DNA from: JAFIEN01 sp051859505
Lineage (GTDB): Bacteria > Pseudomonadota > Alphaproteobacteria > Rhodobacterales > Rhodobacteraceae
Reading direction: 5' to 3'
Assembly: GCA_051859505.1 (NCBI GenBank)
Contig: JBHYFN010000006.1
Span: 54,467 to 118,466, forward strand
DNA length: 64,000 nt
Shown: in pieces, positions 37,463 to 45,971 of the stretch
How the letters are laid out: each line of letters begins with the position of its first letter
Position numbering within the stretch: position 1 is the stretch's first letter
Position numbers and translations under genes: made by a program
Notes under the pieces: model-generated
Seen by the model: only the letters and a program-made list of their open reading frames with translations
Databases searched by the model: none
What the model was told of the DNA's origin: nothing

Positions 37463-37570
37463 ACCGCTTGTCGCTGCGGTTGATTCCGTGGCTGTGGGGC
37501 TTTTCGGTCACGGGTGCCGCCGTCGTCTTTCGCGGCTTGCGAATCGACAGTCAGGGCCTGTTGTCCGGCC

Positions 37571-38149
37571 TCAGGCGCGGCGGCGGTGACGGTGGCTGGC
37601 GGCGTGAAGGCGCAGACTGACCTTCTCGGCCTCGATCGTGCCGGACATGCGCGGCACGCGGGCGGCAAGGTCGGGGTAATCCCGAAAGCGGTCGTTGCTG
37701 ACCACGGGCAGGCCCTTTGCTGCGGCAAGGCGCAGAATCATCGCATCGGCATCCGTGCCGGACGGGCAGACAAGGATCCGGGGCGCGGGGATGCCGAAAA
37801 GGGCGGACAGCTCGCCTTCGCCCAGATGGCGCCCGGCGAGCTTGTAGCCGACATTCGCGTCGAAACAGAGGATCGGGTCGTTGCCGCTGTCCTTCAGCCG
37901 GTGGAGGGTGCGGGTGATGGCGCTGGCTGTGGGGGTGTTTCCGTCCCAGAACATGACGTTGGAGCCATCCACCAGGATCGAATTTGCCCGCGTTTCGATC
38001 TCGGGTGCGGCGCGGACGGGCCCGGACGGGCGATCCTGCGCCGCGCTTTGCCCTTGCCGCGGTTTGCGGCCCGGCAGGAAGGAGCGCAGCAGGACAACGA
38101 GAACGACAAGCGCCAGGAACAGGTCGAACAGGCCGCGCGGATCATTCAA
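37571..38149 (-). CDS. NYN/PIN-domain RNase-like protein, membrane-anchored
   Basis: This 192-aa protein has one N-terminal TM segment (LFDLFLALVVLVVLLRSFLPG split), then a NYN-type PIN-like nuclease domain. Key residues are the Asp in ILVDGSNVMFWDG, the SGTDADAMILRLA acid cluster and VVSNDRFRDYP, resembling Zc3h12a-like RNases. The start is a TTG at 38149 (MNDPRGLFD), chosen because AAGGAG lies 8 nt upstream; no ATG occurs nearby in frame. It follows recQ by 56 nt on the same strand. Nuclease activity is inferred from the domain. Confidence 0.75.
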   Translation of the reverse strand: MNDPRGLFDLFLALVVLVVLLRSFLPGRKPRQGQSAAQDRPSGPVRAAPEIETRANSILVDGSNVMFWDGNTPTASAITRTLHRLKDSGNDPILCFDANVGYKLAGRHLGEGELSALFGIPAPRILVCPSGTDADAMILRLAAAKGLPVVSNDRFRDYPDLAARVPRMSGTIEAEKVSLRLHAASHRHRRRA

Positions 38150-38205
38150 GCTTCGACTCCTTCTGCCGCGGATCGACCGGGTGCCGGAAAAGCCTGCGCG
38201 GCAAA

Positions 38206-40239
38206 TCAGGCATCTTTGAGGACGGCAAGGAAGGCATCGCCGAACCGTTCGGCATGACGATCGCCCAAGAGCCGCGCCAGACCCGCGTGATCGCGCGGGC
38301 GGATCTGCGCCACCTTCGCCAGCAGCGCGGCCGAGCACGACAGCGGCTTTTCGATCCCGTCCTTCCCGCGCGACAGATCGGCCTGAGCGGCAAGCAGCCG
38401 GTCGTACAGCGTCGCCTCATCCCGGCCGGCCAGCTTGCGCCGCGCGGGGTGGACCGGCTCGACCGCGCCGTTGATGACCTCGAGGAAGGCGCGTCCGTAG
38501 CTTTCAAGCTTTTTCGCCCCGACCCCGCCGATCCCGGCAAAGGCATCCAGCGTCGCCGGCTTGACCTCTGCCATCTCGATCAGGGTGCGGTCGGTGAAGA
38601 TGATATAGGCCGGCACATTCGCCGCCTCGGCCAGTTCGCGCCGCTTCGCCTTGAGCGCGGACAGAAGCGGCGCATCCTCTTCGCTGATCAGCGCATGCAC
38701 CCGGGGGCCGGACTTCGCCGCGCGAAGCGTATCGGCACGCAGCGTGATCTGCTCTTCGCCGCGCAGAAGAGGGCGGGCCTTCTGCGTCATGCGCAGCGCG
38801 CCATGGCGTTCGGGATCGGGGCGCATCAGGTCATGCCCCATCATTTGCCGAAAGATCGCCTGCCACTGGCGCCTGTCCCAATCCTTCCCCACGGCGAAGG
38901 TGGGCAGGCTGTCATGGCCGCGCTGGCGGATCTTGTCGGTCAGGGTGCCGGTCAGGATGTCGATCAGGTGGCCGGCACCGAAGCTTTCTTCCGTGCGCAG
39001 CGCGGCAGAAAGCGCCATGCGGACCGGGGTGGTCGCGTCAAACACCTCGGGCGGGCGGTCGCAAAGGTCGCAATGACCGCAGGGATCAACAGTTTCGCCG
39101 AAATAGGTCAGCAGGGTCTGGCGGCGGCAGGTCAGCGCCTCGGCCAGACCCAGAAGCGCGTTCAGCCGTCCGTGGTCGGCCTGCTTGCGTTCGGCCGGGG
39201 CAAGGCCTTCGTCGATCTGCTGGCGGCGATAGCGGATATCGTCGGGGCCGAAGAGGGTCAGCGTCTCGGCCGGGGCACCATCGCGGCCGGCGCGGCCGAT
39301 CTCCTGATAATAGGCCTCGATCGACTTGGGCAGATCGGCATGGGCGACCCAGCGGATATCGGGTTTGTCGATCCCCATGCCGAAAGCGACGGTGGCAGTG
39401 ACGATCAGCCCGTCCTCGCGGGAAAAGCGGTCCTCGGCCACCCGGCGGGCCTCTGCCTCCATCCCGCCGTGGTAATGGATCGCGCTGTGCCCCGCCTCGC
39501 GCAATGCCTGTGCCAGGACCTCGGTCTTGGACCTTGTGCCGCAATAGACGATCCCCGACTGGCCCTTTCGGGCGGCCGCAAAGCGCAGGATCTGATCGCG
39601 CGGGCCGTCCTTGACGGCAAAGGCGAGGTGGATGTTGGGACGGTCGAACCCGCGCAGAAAGATCGAGGGCGGGTGGCCATCGAACAGCTTTTCGACGATC
39701 TCGTCCCGGGTTTCGGCATCCGCCGTGGCGGTGAAGGCGGCCAGCGGCACGCCAAGGGCGCGGCGCAGGTCGCCGATCCGCAGGTAATCGGGGCGGAAAT
39801 CATGGCCCCACTGGCTGACGCAATGCGCCTCGTCCACCGCGATCAGGCTGACGCCCGCCCGCGCCAGCATCTGCGGCACGCCCCCTGCGGCAAGCCTTTC
39901 GGGCGCCATGTAAAGCAGCTTCAATCGCTTGTCGGCCAGCGCCTGCCAGACGGCTTCGGTCTCCTCGGACGTGTTGCCCGAGGTGAGGGCATGCGCCTCG
40001 ACCCCCAGTTCGCGCAGCCCGCGCACCTGATCGCGCATCAGCGCGATGAGAGGAGAGATCACGACCGTCACGCCGTCGCGCAACAGGGCCGGCAGCTGGA
40101 AGCACAGCGACTTGCCGCCGCCCGTCGGCATGATGGCAAGGGTATTGCGGCCTTCGGTGACGGCGGTGACGATCTCTTCCTGCCCGGGGCGGAAGGCGTC
40201 GAATCCGAAAATGTCGCGCAGGATCGACGCCCGGTTCAT
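38206..40239 (-). CDS. recQ: ATP-dependent DNA helicase RecQ
   Basis: This 677-aa 3'-5' helicase acts in recombination and repair. The helicase core has FRPGQEEIV, Walker A PTGGGKSLCF, VDEAHCVSQWGHDFRPDY (DEAH box) and motif VI QEIGRAGRDG. A zinc-binding cysteine cluster (CRRQTLL ... CGHCDLC), an RQC region and a C-terminal HRDC-type domain (around FAGIGGVGAKKLESYG) follow. A further C-terminal stretch extends past the HRDC domain. It is apparently the first gene of a unit with the NYN-domain gene. Confidence 0.96.
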   Translation of the reverse strand: MNRASILRDIFGFDAFRPGQEEIVTAVTEGRNTLAIMPTGGGKSLCFQLPALLRDGVTVVISPLIALMRDQVRGLRELGVEAHALTSGNTSEETEAVWQALADKRLKLLYMAPERLAAGGVPQMLARAGVSLIAVDEAHCVSQWGHDFRPDYLRIGDLRRALGVPLAAFTATADAETRDEIVEKLFDGHPPSIFLRGFDRPNIHLAFAVKDGPRDQILRFAAARKGQSGIVYCGTRSKTEVLAQALREAGHSAIHYHGGMEAEARRVAEDRFSREDGLIVTATVAFGMGIDKPDIRWVAHADLPKSIEAYYQEIGRAGRDGAPAETLTLFGPDDIRYRRQQIDEGLAPAERKQADHGRLNALLGLAEALTCRRQTLLTYFGETVDPCGHCDLCDRPPEVFDATTPVRMALSAALRTEESFGAGHLIDILTGTLTDKIRQRGHDSLPTFAVGKDWDRRQWQAIFRQMMGHDLMRPDPERHGALRMTQKARPLLRGEEQITLRADTLRAAKSGPRVHALISEEDAPLLSALKAKRRELAEAANVPAYIIFTDRTLIEMAEVKPATLDAFAGIGGVGAKKLESYGRAFLEVINGAVEPVHPARRKLAGRDEATLYDRLLAAQADLSRGKDGIEKPLSCSAALLAKVAQIRPRDHAGLARLLGDRHAERFGDAFLAVLKDA

Positions 40240-40309
40240 GAACTGCTCTCGTCGTGTTCTTGTTGGTCAACTGGATCCTACAAGAGGGCCGAATCGGTTA
40301 ACAACCCCT

Positions 40310-41395
40310 TCAGAACCCTCGCTCCCCGCCGCTTTGGGGCAAGCCGGGGGCAGGCTCCTCCTCCTCCGACAGCATCTCTTGCAGAAAGGACGCGGTGAAG
40401 CCGTCCAGCATCGCCGCCATCTCGCCCGCCGGTCCGGCGCTTTCGGCGACAAAGGGCGCGGGGCGGCGGAAGGGGTTGCCGTCCGTGCCGAGGAATTCCC
40501 GCGCGAAGGTGCGGTTGGTCGCGTCAAACAGGGCGTGGATCGCCTCGGCCTCGGGAAAGGTCGACCCGCCCGCCTGCCCGAGATCGCTGAGCGCCAGCGC
40601 CTTCATGAGGCGCGACCGAAGCTGCCGCTCTGCCGGGTCCGAAGCATCGGGCGGCAGCGCCTCGTTGATCCGCCGCGCGATGGCCAGGCCGAAATTGCCC
40701 AAACCCCGATTGGCGTCCTCGGGCAGCCGGGTCAGCAGCGACGGGTCCAGCCCGGGGGCGAGGATCGAGAAGAAATCCGTCACGATGTCGCCCCCGGCAA
40801 GCTGGTCCCGCTCGAACACCCGGATCACCAGATTTTCGGCGCCAAAGACCTCGCGCCAAAGCGGCATCGCCACGCAGGGATCGTAGTAATGCACGCCGGG
40901 GCGCGCTTCGGTTGCGAAACCCGACAGGGTGCGGACCTCTCCATCCCTCAGCCGTGTGGAATAGGCGCTGCGGACAAGGGCCGATTGTTCGCGCAGATAG
41001 GCGATCACGATGAAGCTGTCGAAATGCGGCTCCAGCAGCCTGCGAAGCGCCCTGATCGAGGCGGCGGTCGTCAGGCGGGAATGAAAGAACTCGGTCGTCA
41101 GCAGAACGCCTTGCGCCCCGGCTGCCGCGGCCTTGTCGAAATCGGCGGCAAGCTCTGCTTCGAACCCGGCAAAGAAGGCGGCCCGCGCGGCTTCGGTCAT
41201 CAGGCCGTTGGCCTGGTGAAAGTTGTCGGCCCTGTCGGGTTGAACGAAGGCGGCGAGCTTGCGGTTGTTCAGCCGGCCCGCGGCGTCACTGAGGCGGATG
41301 CCGCGCTTGGCCAAGAGCTTGCGCTGGCGCCATGCCGCGCGCTGGATCGCCGTCGAGCCGGTCTTTTCGCTGCCGATATGCAGAATGCAGCGCAT
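40310..41395 (-). CDS. Sulfotransferase-like P-loop protein
   Basis: This 361-aa protein starts MRCILHIGSEKTGSTAIQ, matching the PAPS 5'-phosphosulfate-binding loop of sulfotransferases and related glycan-modifying enzymes common in Rhodobacteraceae. The segment SFIVIAYLREQSALVRSAYS resembles the 3'-phosphate-binding region. No signal peptide is seen and the C-terminus is acidic (EEEEPAPGL). The acceptor is unknown; a cell-surface or extracellular polysaccharide is a reasonable guess. It has no pathway partner nearby. Confidence 0.7.
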   Translation of the reverse strand: MRCILHIGSEKTGSTAIQRAAWRQRKLLAKRGIRLSDAAGRLNNRKLAAFVQPDRADNFHQANGLMTEAARAAFFAGFEAELAADFDKAAAAGAQGVLLTTEFFHSRLTTAASIRALRRLLEPHFDSFIVIAYLREQSALVRSAYSTRLRDGEVRTLSGFATEARPGVHYYDPCVAMPLWREVFGAENLVIRVFERDQLAGGDIVTDFFSILAPGLDPSLLTRLPEDANRGLGNFGLAIARRINEALPPDASDPAERQLRSRLMKALALSDLGQAGGSTFPEAEAIHALFDATNRTFAREFLGTDGNPFRRPAPFVAESAGPAGEMAAMLDGFTASFLQEMLSEEEEPAPGLPQSGGERGF

Positions 41396-41423
41396 GGCGG
41401 ACCTGCGACCGGCTGGGCGAGCC

Positions 41424-41711
41424 CTAGTAGAACAGGGCCTGGTTGTTCCTCAGGATGATCTCGAGCGCATAGACCGCGATCAGGGCCACCAGCGGCGAAA
41501 GATCCAACCCGCCCATATTGGGCAGGATCCGGCGGATCGGGCCATAGATCGGCTCGAGCATTCTGCTCAGCCCGAACCAGATCTGCGCCACAAGCGGTTG
41601 CCGCAGGTTCAGCACCTGGAAATTGACCAGCCAGCTCATGATGAAATGGGCAAGGATCAGGAAACGGGCAACGCCAAGCAGCAGCATCAGAATGTCGTAG
41701 ATCGAGGTCAT
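41424..41711 (-). CDS. YggT-family membrane protein
   Basis: This 95-aa inner-membrane protein has two TM segments and the YggT core (LIMSWLVNFQVLNLRQPLV-like region, LEPIYGPIRRILPNMGGLDLSPLVALI split). Family members link to cell division, osmotic response or membrane complexes, with no established mechanism. It is 28 nt downstream of the sulfotransferase-like gene on the same strand, but functional linkage is not evident. Confidence 0.9.
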   Translation of the reverse strand: MTSIYDILMLLLGVARFLILAHFIMSWLVNFQVLNLRQPLVAQIWFGLSRMLEPIYGPIRRILPNMGGLDLSPLVALIAVYALEIILRNNQALFY

Positions 41712-41828
41712 CCGGCCTGTTCCCCTGTCACGTCAACAATCGTCATCATGGCATCGCAGGTAAGGCGGAGCGGGCCAAAGGGCAATCCCCGGCGGGCCGC
41801 AACGGCCCGGTTCCGGCATCCCGACGGA

Positions 41829-41852
41829 GGGCAGACGGGGGGGCAGACGGGG
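41829..41852. repeat. 12-bp tandem duplication upstream of the thioesterase gene
   Basis: GGGCAGACGGGG occurs twice in tandem in the 201-nt spacer between yggT and the thioesterase-like gene. A degenerate third copy follows. Confidence 0.7.
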
Positions 41853-41912
41853 GCGGGGTTGACGGGATGGGCCGCAGGCCCGCAGGGTCGCCTCCGGTTC
41901 AGGAGGGCTGCC

Positions 41913-42464
41913 ATGTATCCCTATTTCCGTCTGTTTCTGGAAGAGGTCCGCGCCCGCCGCGCCCCCGTCCTGCCCCTGACCGGGGTGGATACCGGCCGCC
42001 ATACCTGCCTGCCCTGGGATCTTGACCCCTGGCACGAGCTGAACAACGGGCGGGCGTTGACTCTCTATGATCTGGGCCGGGTGGCGGTGCTGCGGCGCAC
42101 GGGGCTTGGCGCTGTGCTGCGCCGGCAGGGATGGGGCATCGCGGTGGCGGGGGCCAGTGTGCGCTACCGGCAGCGGGTCAAGCTGTTCGACCGGGTCGAG
42201 ATCACCACCCGCACAGTCACTTGGGACGCGCGGTTCCTGTATATGGAACAGGCGATGTGGAAGGCGGACGGGGCCTGCGCCTCGCATATCCTCTTGCGGA
42301 TGGCGGTGACGGGGCCAAAGGGGATCGTGCCCCCCGCGCAGGTGCTTGGGCAGATGGGGCGGGGCAGCGATCCGCCCCCGGTGCCCGACTGGATCGCCGC
42401 ATGGATCGCGGCCGAGGGCGCGCGGCCATGGCCGCCCGACCTGCAACCGGCGGCGTCGGTCTGA
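41913..42464 (+). CDS. Thioesterase-like (THEM6/hotdog) protein
   Basis: This 183-aa protein is of the acyl-CoA thioesterase-like family related to eukaryotic THEM6. Family-type features are LPWDLDPWHELNNGRALTLYDLG, GWGIAVAGASVRYRQRVKLFD and RFLYMEQAMWKADGACASHI, forming the hotdog beta-sheet region. Start ATG 41913 has AGGAGG seven nt upstream. It faces away from yggT. The substrate is unknown. Confidence 0.8.
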   Translation: MYPYFRLFLEEVRARRAPVLPLTGVDTGRHTCLPWDLDPWHELNNGRALTLYDLGRVAVLRRTGLGAVLRRQGWGIAVAGASVRYRQRVKLFDRVEITTRTVTWDARFLYMEQAMWKADGACASHILLRMAVTGPKGIVPPAQVLGQMGRGSDPPPVPDWIAAWIAAEGARPWPPDLQPAASV

Positions 42465-42517
42465 GGTGATCCGCCCGACCCGTGCTTGCCAGCGTGGCGC
42501 ATTGCGGTTTTACATCG

Positions 42518-42611
42518 CCGGAAGGCTGGGGGCCCGGAGGCGGGGGCTGGAAGGCCGGGATGGCAGGCTGGGCCGGAAGGCTGGGTTGGAAGGCTGGGTC
42601 GGAAGGCGGGG
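42518..42611 (+). repeat. 13-bp minisatellite-like array before the MFS gene
   Basis: Seven units of a 13-bp motif, CCGGAAGGCTGGG and variants, run from 42518 to 42611, with one 3-nt interruption after the first unit. Five units at 42547-42611 are exactly 13 bp. The array ends 8 nt before the MFS start codon, so its GGAAGG cores compete with or form the ribosome-binding region. Confidence 0.85.
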
Positions 42612-42619
42612 GCAGGCGA

Positions 42620-44011
42620 ATGACGATCCGGAAACGGCGCATCTGGGGCTGGATGTTCTTCGACTGGGCGCAACAGCCCTATGCGACGCTGGGCCTGACC
42701 TTCATCTTCGGCCCCTATTTCGCGGCTGTCGCCACGCAATATTACCTCGGGCAGGGGGCCGACAGCGCCACTGCCGATGCGCAGGCGCAAAGCCTGTGGT
42801 CCATCGGGCAGACGCTTGCGGGCCTGGTCATCGCCTTCACCGCACCCTTCGTCGGGGCCTGGGCCGATGCCTCGGGGCGCAAGATGCCCTGGATCGCGGC
42901 CTTTTCGGTCGTGCTGGTGCTTTGCGCCTGGTCGCTATGGTTCCTCAGCCCCGACGGCGCGCTTCTGGTGCCGATCCTTCTGGCCTTCTCGCTGGGCTTC
43001 ATCGCCGGGGAATCGGCGCTGAACGTCTCGAACGCGATCCTGCCGTCGCTGGGCGACGAAAAGACGGTCGGGCGCATCTCGGGCTCGGGCGCGGCCTTCG
43101 GCTATTGGGGGGGCGTGTTGTCGCTGGTCCTGATGCTGCTGTTTCTGGCCGAGAACGATCAGGGCGTCACGCTTCTGGGCAATCCACCCGCCTTCGGCCT
43201 TGACCCCGAGGCGCGCGAGGGGACGCGGGCCGTGGGGCCGTTCATCGCCATCTGGTATGTGATCTTCATCATCCCCTTCTTCCTCTGGGTGCCCGACGGG
43301 ACCGAGCCACCCCGCCGCCGTGTCAGCCCCCGGCAGGTCTGGACCGAGCTGAAGGCGACGCTGGGATCGCTGCTGCACCGGCGCAGCCTGGGGGCGTTCC
43401 TTCTGGGCTCGATGCTCTATCGCGATGCGCTGAACGGGATCTACGCCTTCGGCGGCGTCTATGCGACGCTGGTGCTGGGATGGTCGATCATCCAGGTCGG
43501 CGTCTTCGGCGTGGTGGGGGCGGTCGCGGCGGCGGTGCTGACATGGATGGGCGGGCTGTTCGATGCGCGCTACGGGCCGAAACCCGTGATCCTCGTCTCG
43601 ATCTGGACGCTGATCACCGTCTGCACGATCATCATCGGCATGTCGCGGACCAGCTTTTTCGGCTTTCCGATCCCCGAAGGCTCGAACCTGCCCGATATCA
43701 TCTTCTACATCTGCGGCGCGGCCATCGGCGGGGCGGGCGGGTCGATCTATTCGGCCTCGCGCACGATGATGGTGCGCCACAGCCACCCCGACCGCCCGGC
43801 CGAGGCATTCGGCCTGTTCGCGCTCTCGGGCAAGGCGACGGCCTTTCTCGCGCCGATGCTGATCGGGCTGTTCACCTGGATCACGAATTCGAACCAGCTG
43901 GGATTCCTGCCGGTCATCGGTCTTTTCCTGATCGGCCTTTTCCTGCTACGCTTCGTGGAAAGTAACGGAGACCGGGGTGAATGGGTCGTAGCCTTGCCGC
44001 AATCGCGCTGA
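42620..44011 (+). CDS. UMF1-type MFS transporter
   Basis: This 463-aa protein has about twelve predicted TM segments and the UMF1-like start RRIWGWMFFDWAQQPYATLG. It has the MFS-type central segment RRRVSPRQVWTELKATLGSLLHRRS split between helices six and seven, and a late SRTMMVRHSHPDRPAEAFGLFALSGK loop. Substrate is unknown. The start is the ATG at 42620, after the repeat array; an in-frame extension through the repeats exists but looks non-genic. It overlaps mepA by 31 nt. Confidence 0.88.
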   Translation: MTIRKRRIWGWMFFDWAQQPYATLGLTFIFGPYFAAVATQYYLGQGADSATADAQAQSLWSIGQTLAGLVIAFTAPFVGAWADASGRKMPWIAAFSVVLVLCAWSLWFLSPDGALLVPILLAFSLGFIAGESALNVSNAILPSLGDEKTVGRISGSGAAFGYWGGVLSLVLMLLFLAENDQGVTLLGNPPAFGLDPEAREGTRAVGPFIAIWYVIFIIPFFLWVPDGTEPPRRRVSPRQVWTELKATLGSLLHRRSLGAFLLGSMLYRDALNGIYAFGGVYATLVLGWSIIQVGVFGVVGAVAAAVLTWMGGLFDARYGPKPVILVSIWTLITVCTIIIGMSRTSFFGFPIPEGSNLPDIIFYICGAAIGGAGGSIYSASRTMMVRHSHPDRPAEAFGLFALSGKATAFLAPMLIGLFTWITNSNQLGFLPVIGLFLIGLFLLRFVESNGDRGEWVVALPQSR

Positions 44012-44922
44012 TCCTTGGAATGGGGGGCCTTCTGGCCGCCTGCCAGCAGGACAGACCCGCCCACCGCCCCGGCGTAAGCTCGCCCGCGGCCGAACGGTTC
44101 TCGACCCAGAACAGCAATGATTTCCGCATCGCCAAGACGCTGTTCGGCGCCATCCCCGTTCCCTCGTCCCAGACCCCGGCGCCCATCGGAGGCTTTTCGC
44201 GCGGCTGTCAGGCGGGCGCCGTGGAACTGGCCGAGACCGGCGCGACCTGGCAGGCGATGCGCCTGTCGCGCAACCGCAACTGGGGCCAGCCCGAGGCGAT
44301 TTCCTTCGTGCAGGATCTGTCGCGCTTCGCCGCCACCCAGCCGGGCTGGGCCGGGCTTTACGTCGGCGACATCAGCCAGCCGCGTGGCGGGCCGATGCTG
44401 ACGGGGCATGCCAGCCACCAGACCGGCCTTGATATCGACATCTGGTTGCGCGCGCCCGACCGGCTGAACCTGACGCGGCAGGAACGCGAGGACATTTCCT
44501 CGATCCGCATGGACCGCACCAACGGCGCCTATGTGAATTCAAGCTGGACCCCGCAGCACGAGGCGATCATCCGCGCCGCCGCCTCGGACCCGCGTGTGAA
44601 CCGCATCTTCATCTTCCCCGGCGCCAAGGTCGAGATGTGCCGGAATGCCACCGGCGACCGGTCCTGGCTGAACAAGGTGCGGCCGTGGTGGGGGCATAAC
44701 TACCATTTCCACGTGCGCCTGAACTGCCCCCCCGGTGCGGGTGCCTGCGAGTCGCAGGATCCGATCCCGCCCGGCGACGGCTGCGATGATGCGCAGGCCT
44801 GGGTGAACAACATCCTGAACCCGCCGCCGCCCGATCCCAACGCCCAGCCGCCTGCCCCCCGGCGCGAACTGACGATGGCGAACCTGCCCGGTCAGTGCCT
44901 TGACGTTCTGAACAGCAACTGA
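43981..44922 (+). CDS. mepA: Penicillin-insensitive murein endopeptidase MepA
   Basis: This 313-aa lipoprotein (lipobox GLLAAC) is a zinc-dependent LAS-type endopeptidase that would cut D-Ala-meso-DAP crosslinks. The metal-binding motifs are GHASHQTGLDIDIWL at residues 142-156 and WGHNYHFHVRL near 238-248. It ends with a proline-rich tail. The ATG at 43981 overlaps the MFS gene's 3' end by 31 nt, and GGAGA precedes it, so expression is probably coupled. Being a lipoprotein is unusual compared with soluble E. coli MepA but is common in this group. Confidence 0.94.
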   Translation: MGRSLAAIALILGMGGLLAACQQDRPAHRPGVSSPAAERFSTQNSNDFRIAKTLFGAIPVPSSQTPAPIGGFSRGCQAGAVELAETGATWQAMRLSRNRNWGQPEAISFVQDLSRFAATQPGWAGLYVGDISQPRGGPMLTGHASHQTGLDIDIWLRAPDRLNLTRQEREDISSIRMDRTNGAYVNSSWTPQHEAIIRAAASDPRVNRIFIFPGAKVEMCRNATGDRSWLNKVRPWWGHNYHFHVRLNCPPGAGACESQDPIPPGDGCDDAQAWVNNILNPPPPDPNAQPPAPRRELTMANLPGQCLDVLNSN

Positions 44923-44927
44923 TCGGG

Positions 44928-45843
44928 ATGCGGTTCGTTCTTCTTGCGGGTCTTGTCCTTGCCGCCTGTGACCTGACCGCCGAGCCGGACAACACGGCCT
45001 CGGGCCGCTCCGAGGCTGTGACGCCGCATCTGTCCGCGACCCAGGCCCCGCAGGCGCGGATGATCGGCACCCATATCTGGCGGTGGGACGATCCCGATTT
45101 CGGCGGCTTCTCGGCCATCGAGGTCGATGCCGACGGGCAGGGTTTCATTGCCCTGACCGACCGGACCTTCCTGTTCGATGGCCGTTTCATCCGTGACGCC
45201 GAGGGCGCGATCATCGGGGTCGAGAACGGGGCACGTCATCGCCTGCTGGATGTTGACGGCAATCCGCTGCGTCGCCCGCTTGCCGACAGCGAGGGGCTGG
45301 CCATCGGGCCGGACGGCATGTTCTACATCGCCTTCGAAGGCCGCGCCCGGGTGCGCCAGCAGCTTGGGCCGGACGGGCATCCCTCGCTTTTGCCGCCGCA
45401 CCCGGATTTCGAGAGGATGCGCCACAACGAATCGCTCGAGGCCATCGCCATCGGGCCGGACGGGGCGCTTTACGTCATCCCCGAACGCCCCATCGGCCCG
45501 CCCGATGCGCCCTTTCCCGTCTATCGCTTTGCCGATGGGGAATGGGAGCCTGCCGCGTGGCGAGAGGTTCCTCGTCACCGGCGCGGATATCGGCCCCGAC
45601 GGCCGGCTTTACGTTCTTGAGCGGGATTTCCTCGGCATCGGCTTTCGCAGCCGGGTGCGTCGCTTCGATCTTGATGGCGGGGGCGAGGCGATCCTGCTGC
45701 TGACGCCGCTGGGCCTGCTGGACAACATGGAGGGCATCTCGGTCTGGGAGGATGAGCAGGGGCTGCGGATGACGCTGATCGCGGATGACAATTTCAACCC
45801 CTTCCAGCGCAACCTGATCGCCGAATACCGCCTGCCCGATTGA
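44928..45843 (+). pseudogene. Phytase-like esterase lipoprotein, frameshifted
   Basis: This reads as one gene for an esterase-like activity of phytase family lipoprotein (PF13449-type beta-propeller) broken by a frameshift. Frame one encodes the lipobox (LVLAAC), FGGFSAIEVDADG, DSEGLAIGPDG and FPVYRFADGEWEP. From about 45555 the homology moves to the next frame: PRGERFLVTGADIGPDGRLYVLERDF and NMEGISVWEDEQG, ending at 45843. One extra base or two missing bases near 45550-45575 would explain it. It could be a true pseudogene, a sequencing error, or unusual recoding. It follows mepA by 5 nt. Confidence 0.8.
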
Positions 45844-45885
45844 CTTGCCCGATTGACGTGCCTGATTGACTTGCCCGATTGACCT
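45834..45885 (+). repeat. 13-bp tandem array carrying four TGA copies
   Basis: Four 13-bp units (GCCCGATTGACTT and variants) cover the stop codon of the frameshifted gene. TGA occurs at 45841, 45854, 45867 and 45880, so all three frames are closed. The 13-nt unit length matches the array upstream of the MFS gene, but the sequence is unrelated. Confidence 0.9.
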
Positions 45886-45971
45886 GGCCGCGGGGCGGGC
45901 CTAAGGGGGGCGGCCTCGTGCCGTCGGCCGGGGCCAAGTCGCCGCACCCTTGCCAAAACGGACACCAGATC

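Noticed and set aside
42482..42619. In-frame N-terminal extension of the MFS transporter through the repeat array
   Set aside because: The added residues are Gly/Trp-rich repeat translation with no family similarity; the ATG at 42620 fits UMF1 proteins.
45886..45971. Possible preQ1 riboswitch before the YhhQ-type gene
   Set aside because: No preQ1 consensus elements were found; only GC-rich short inverted pairs are visible.
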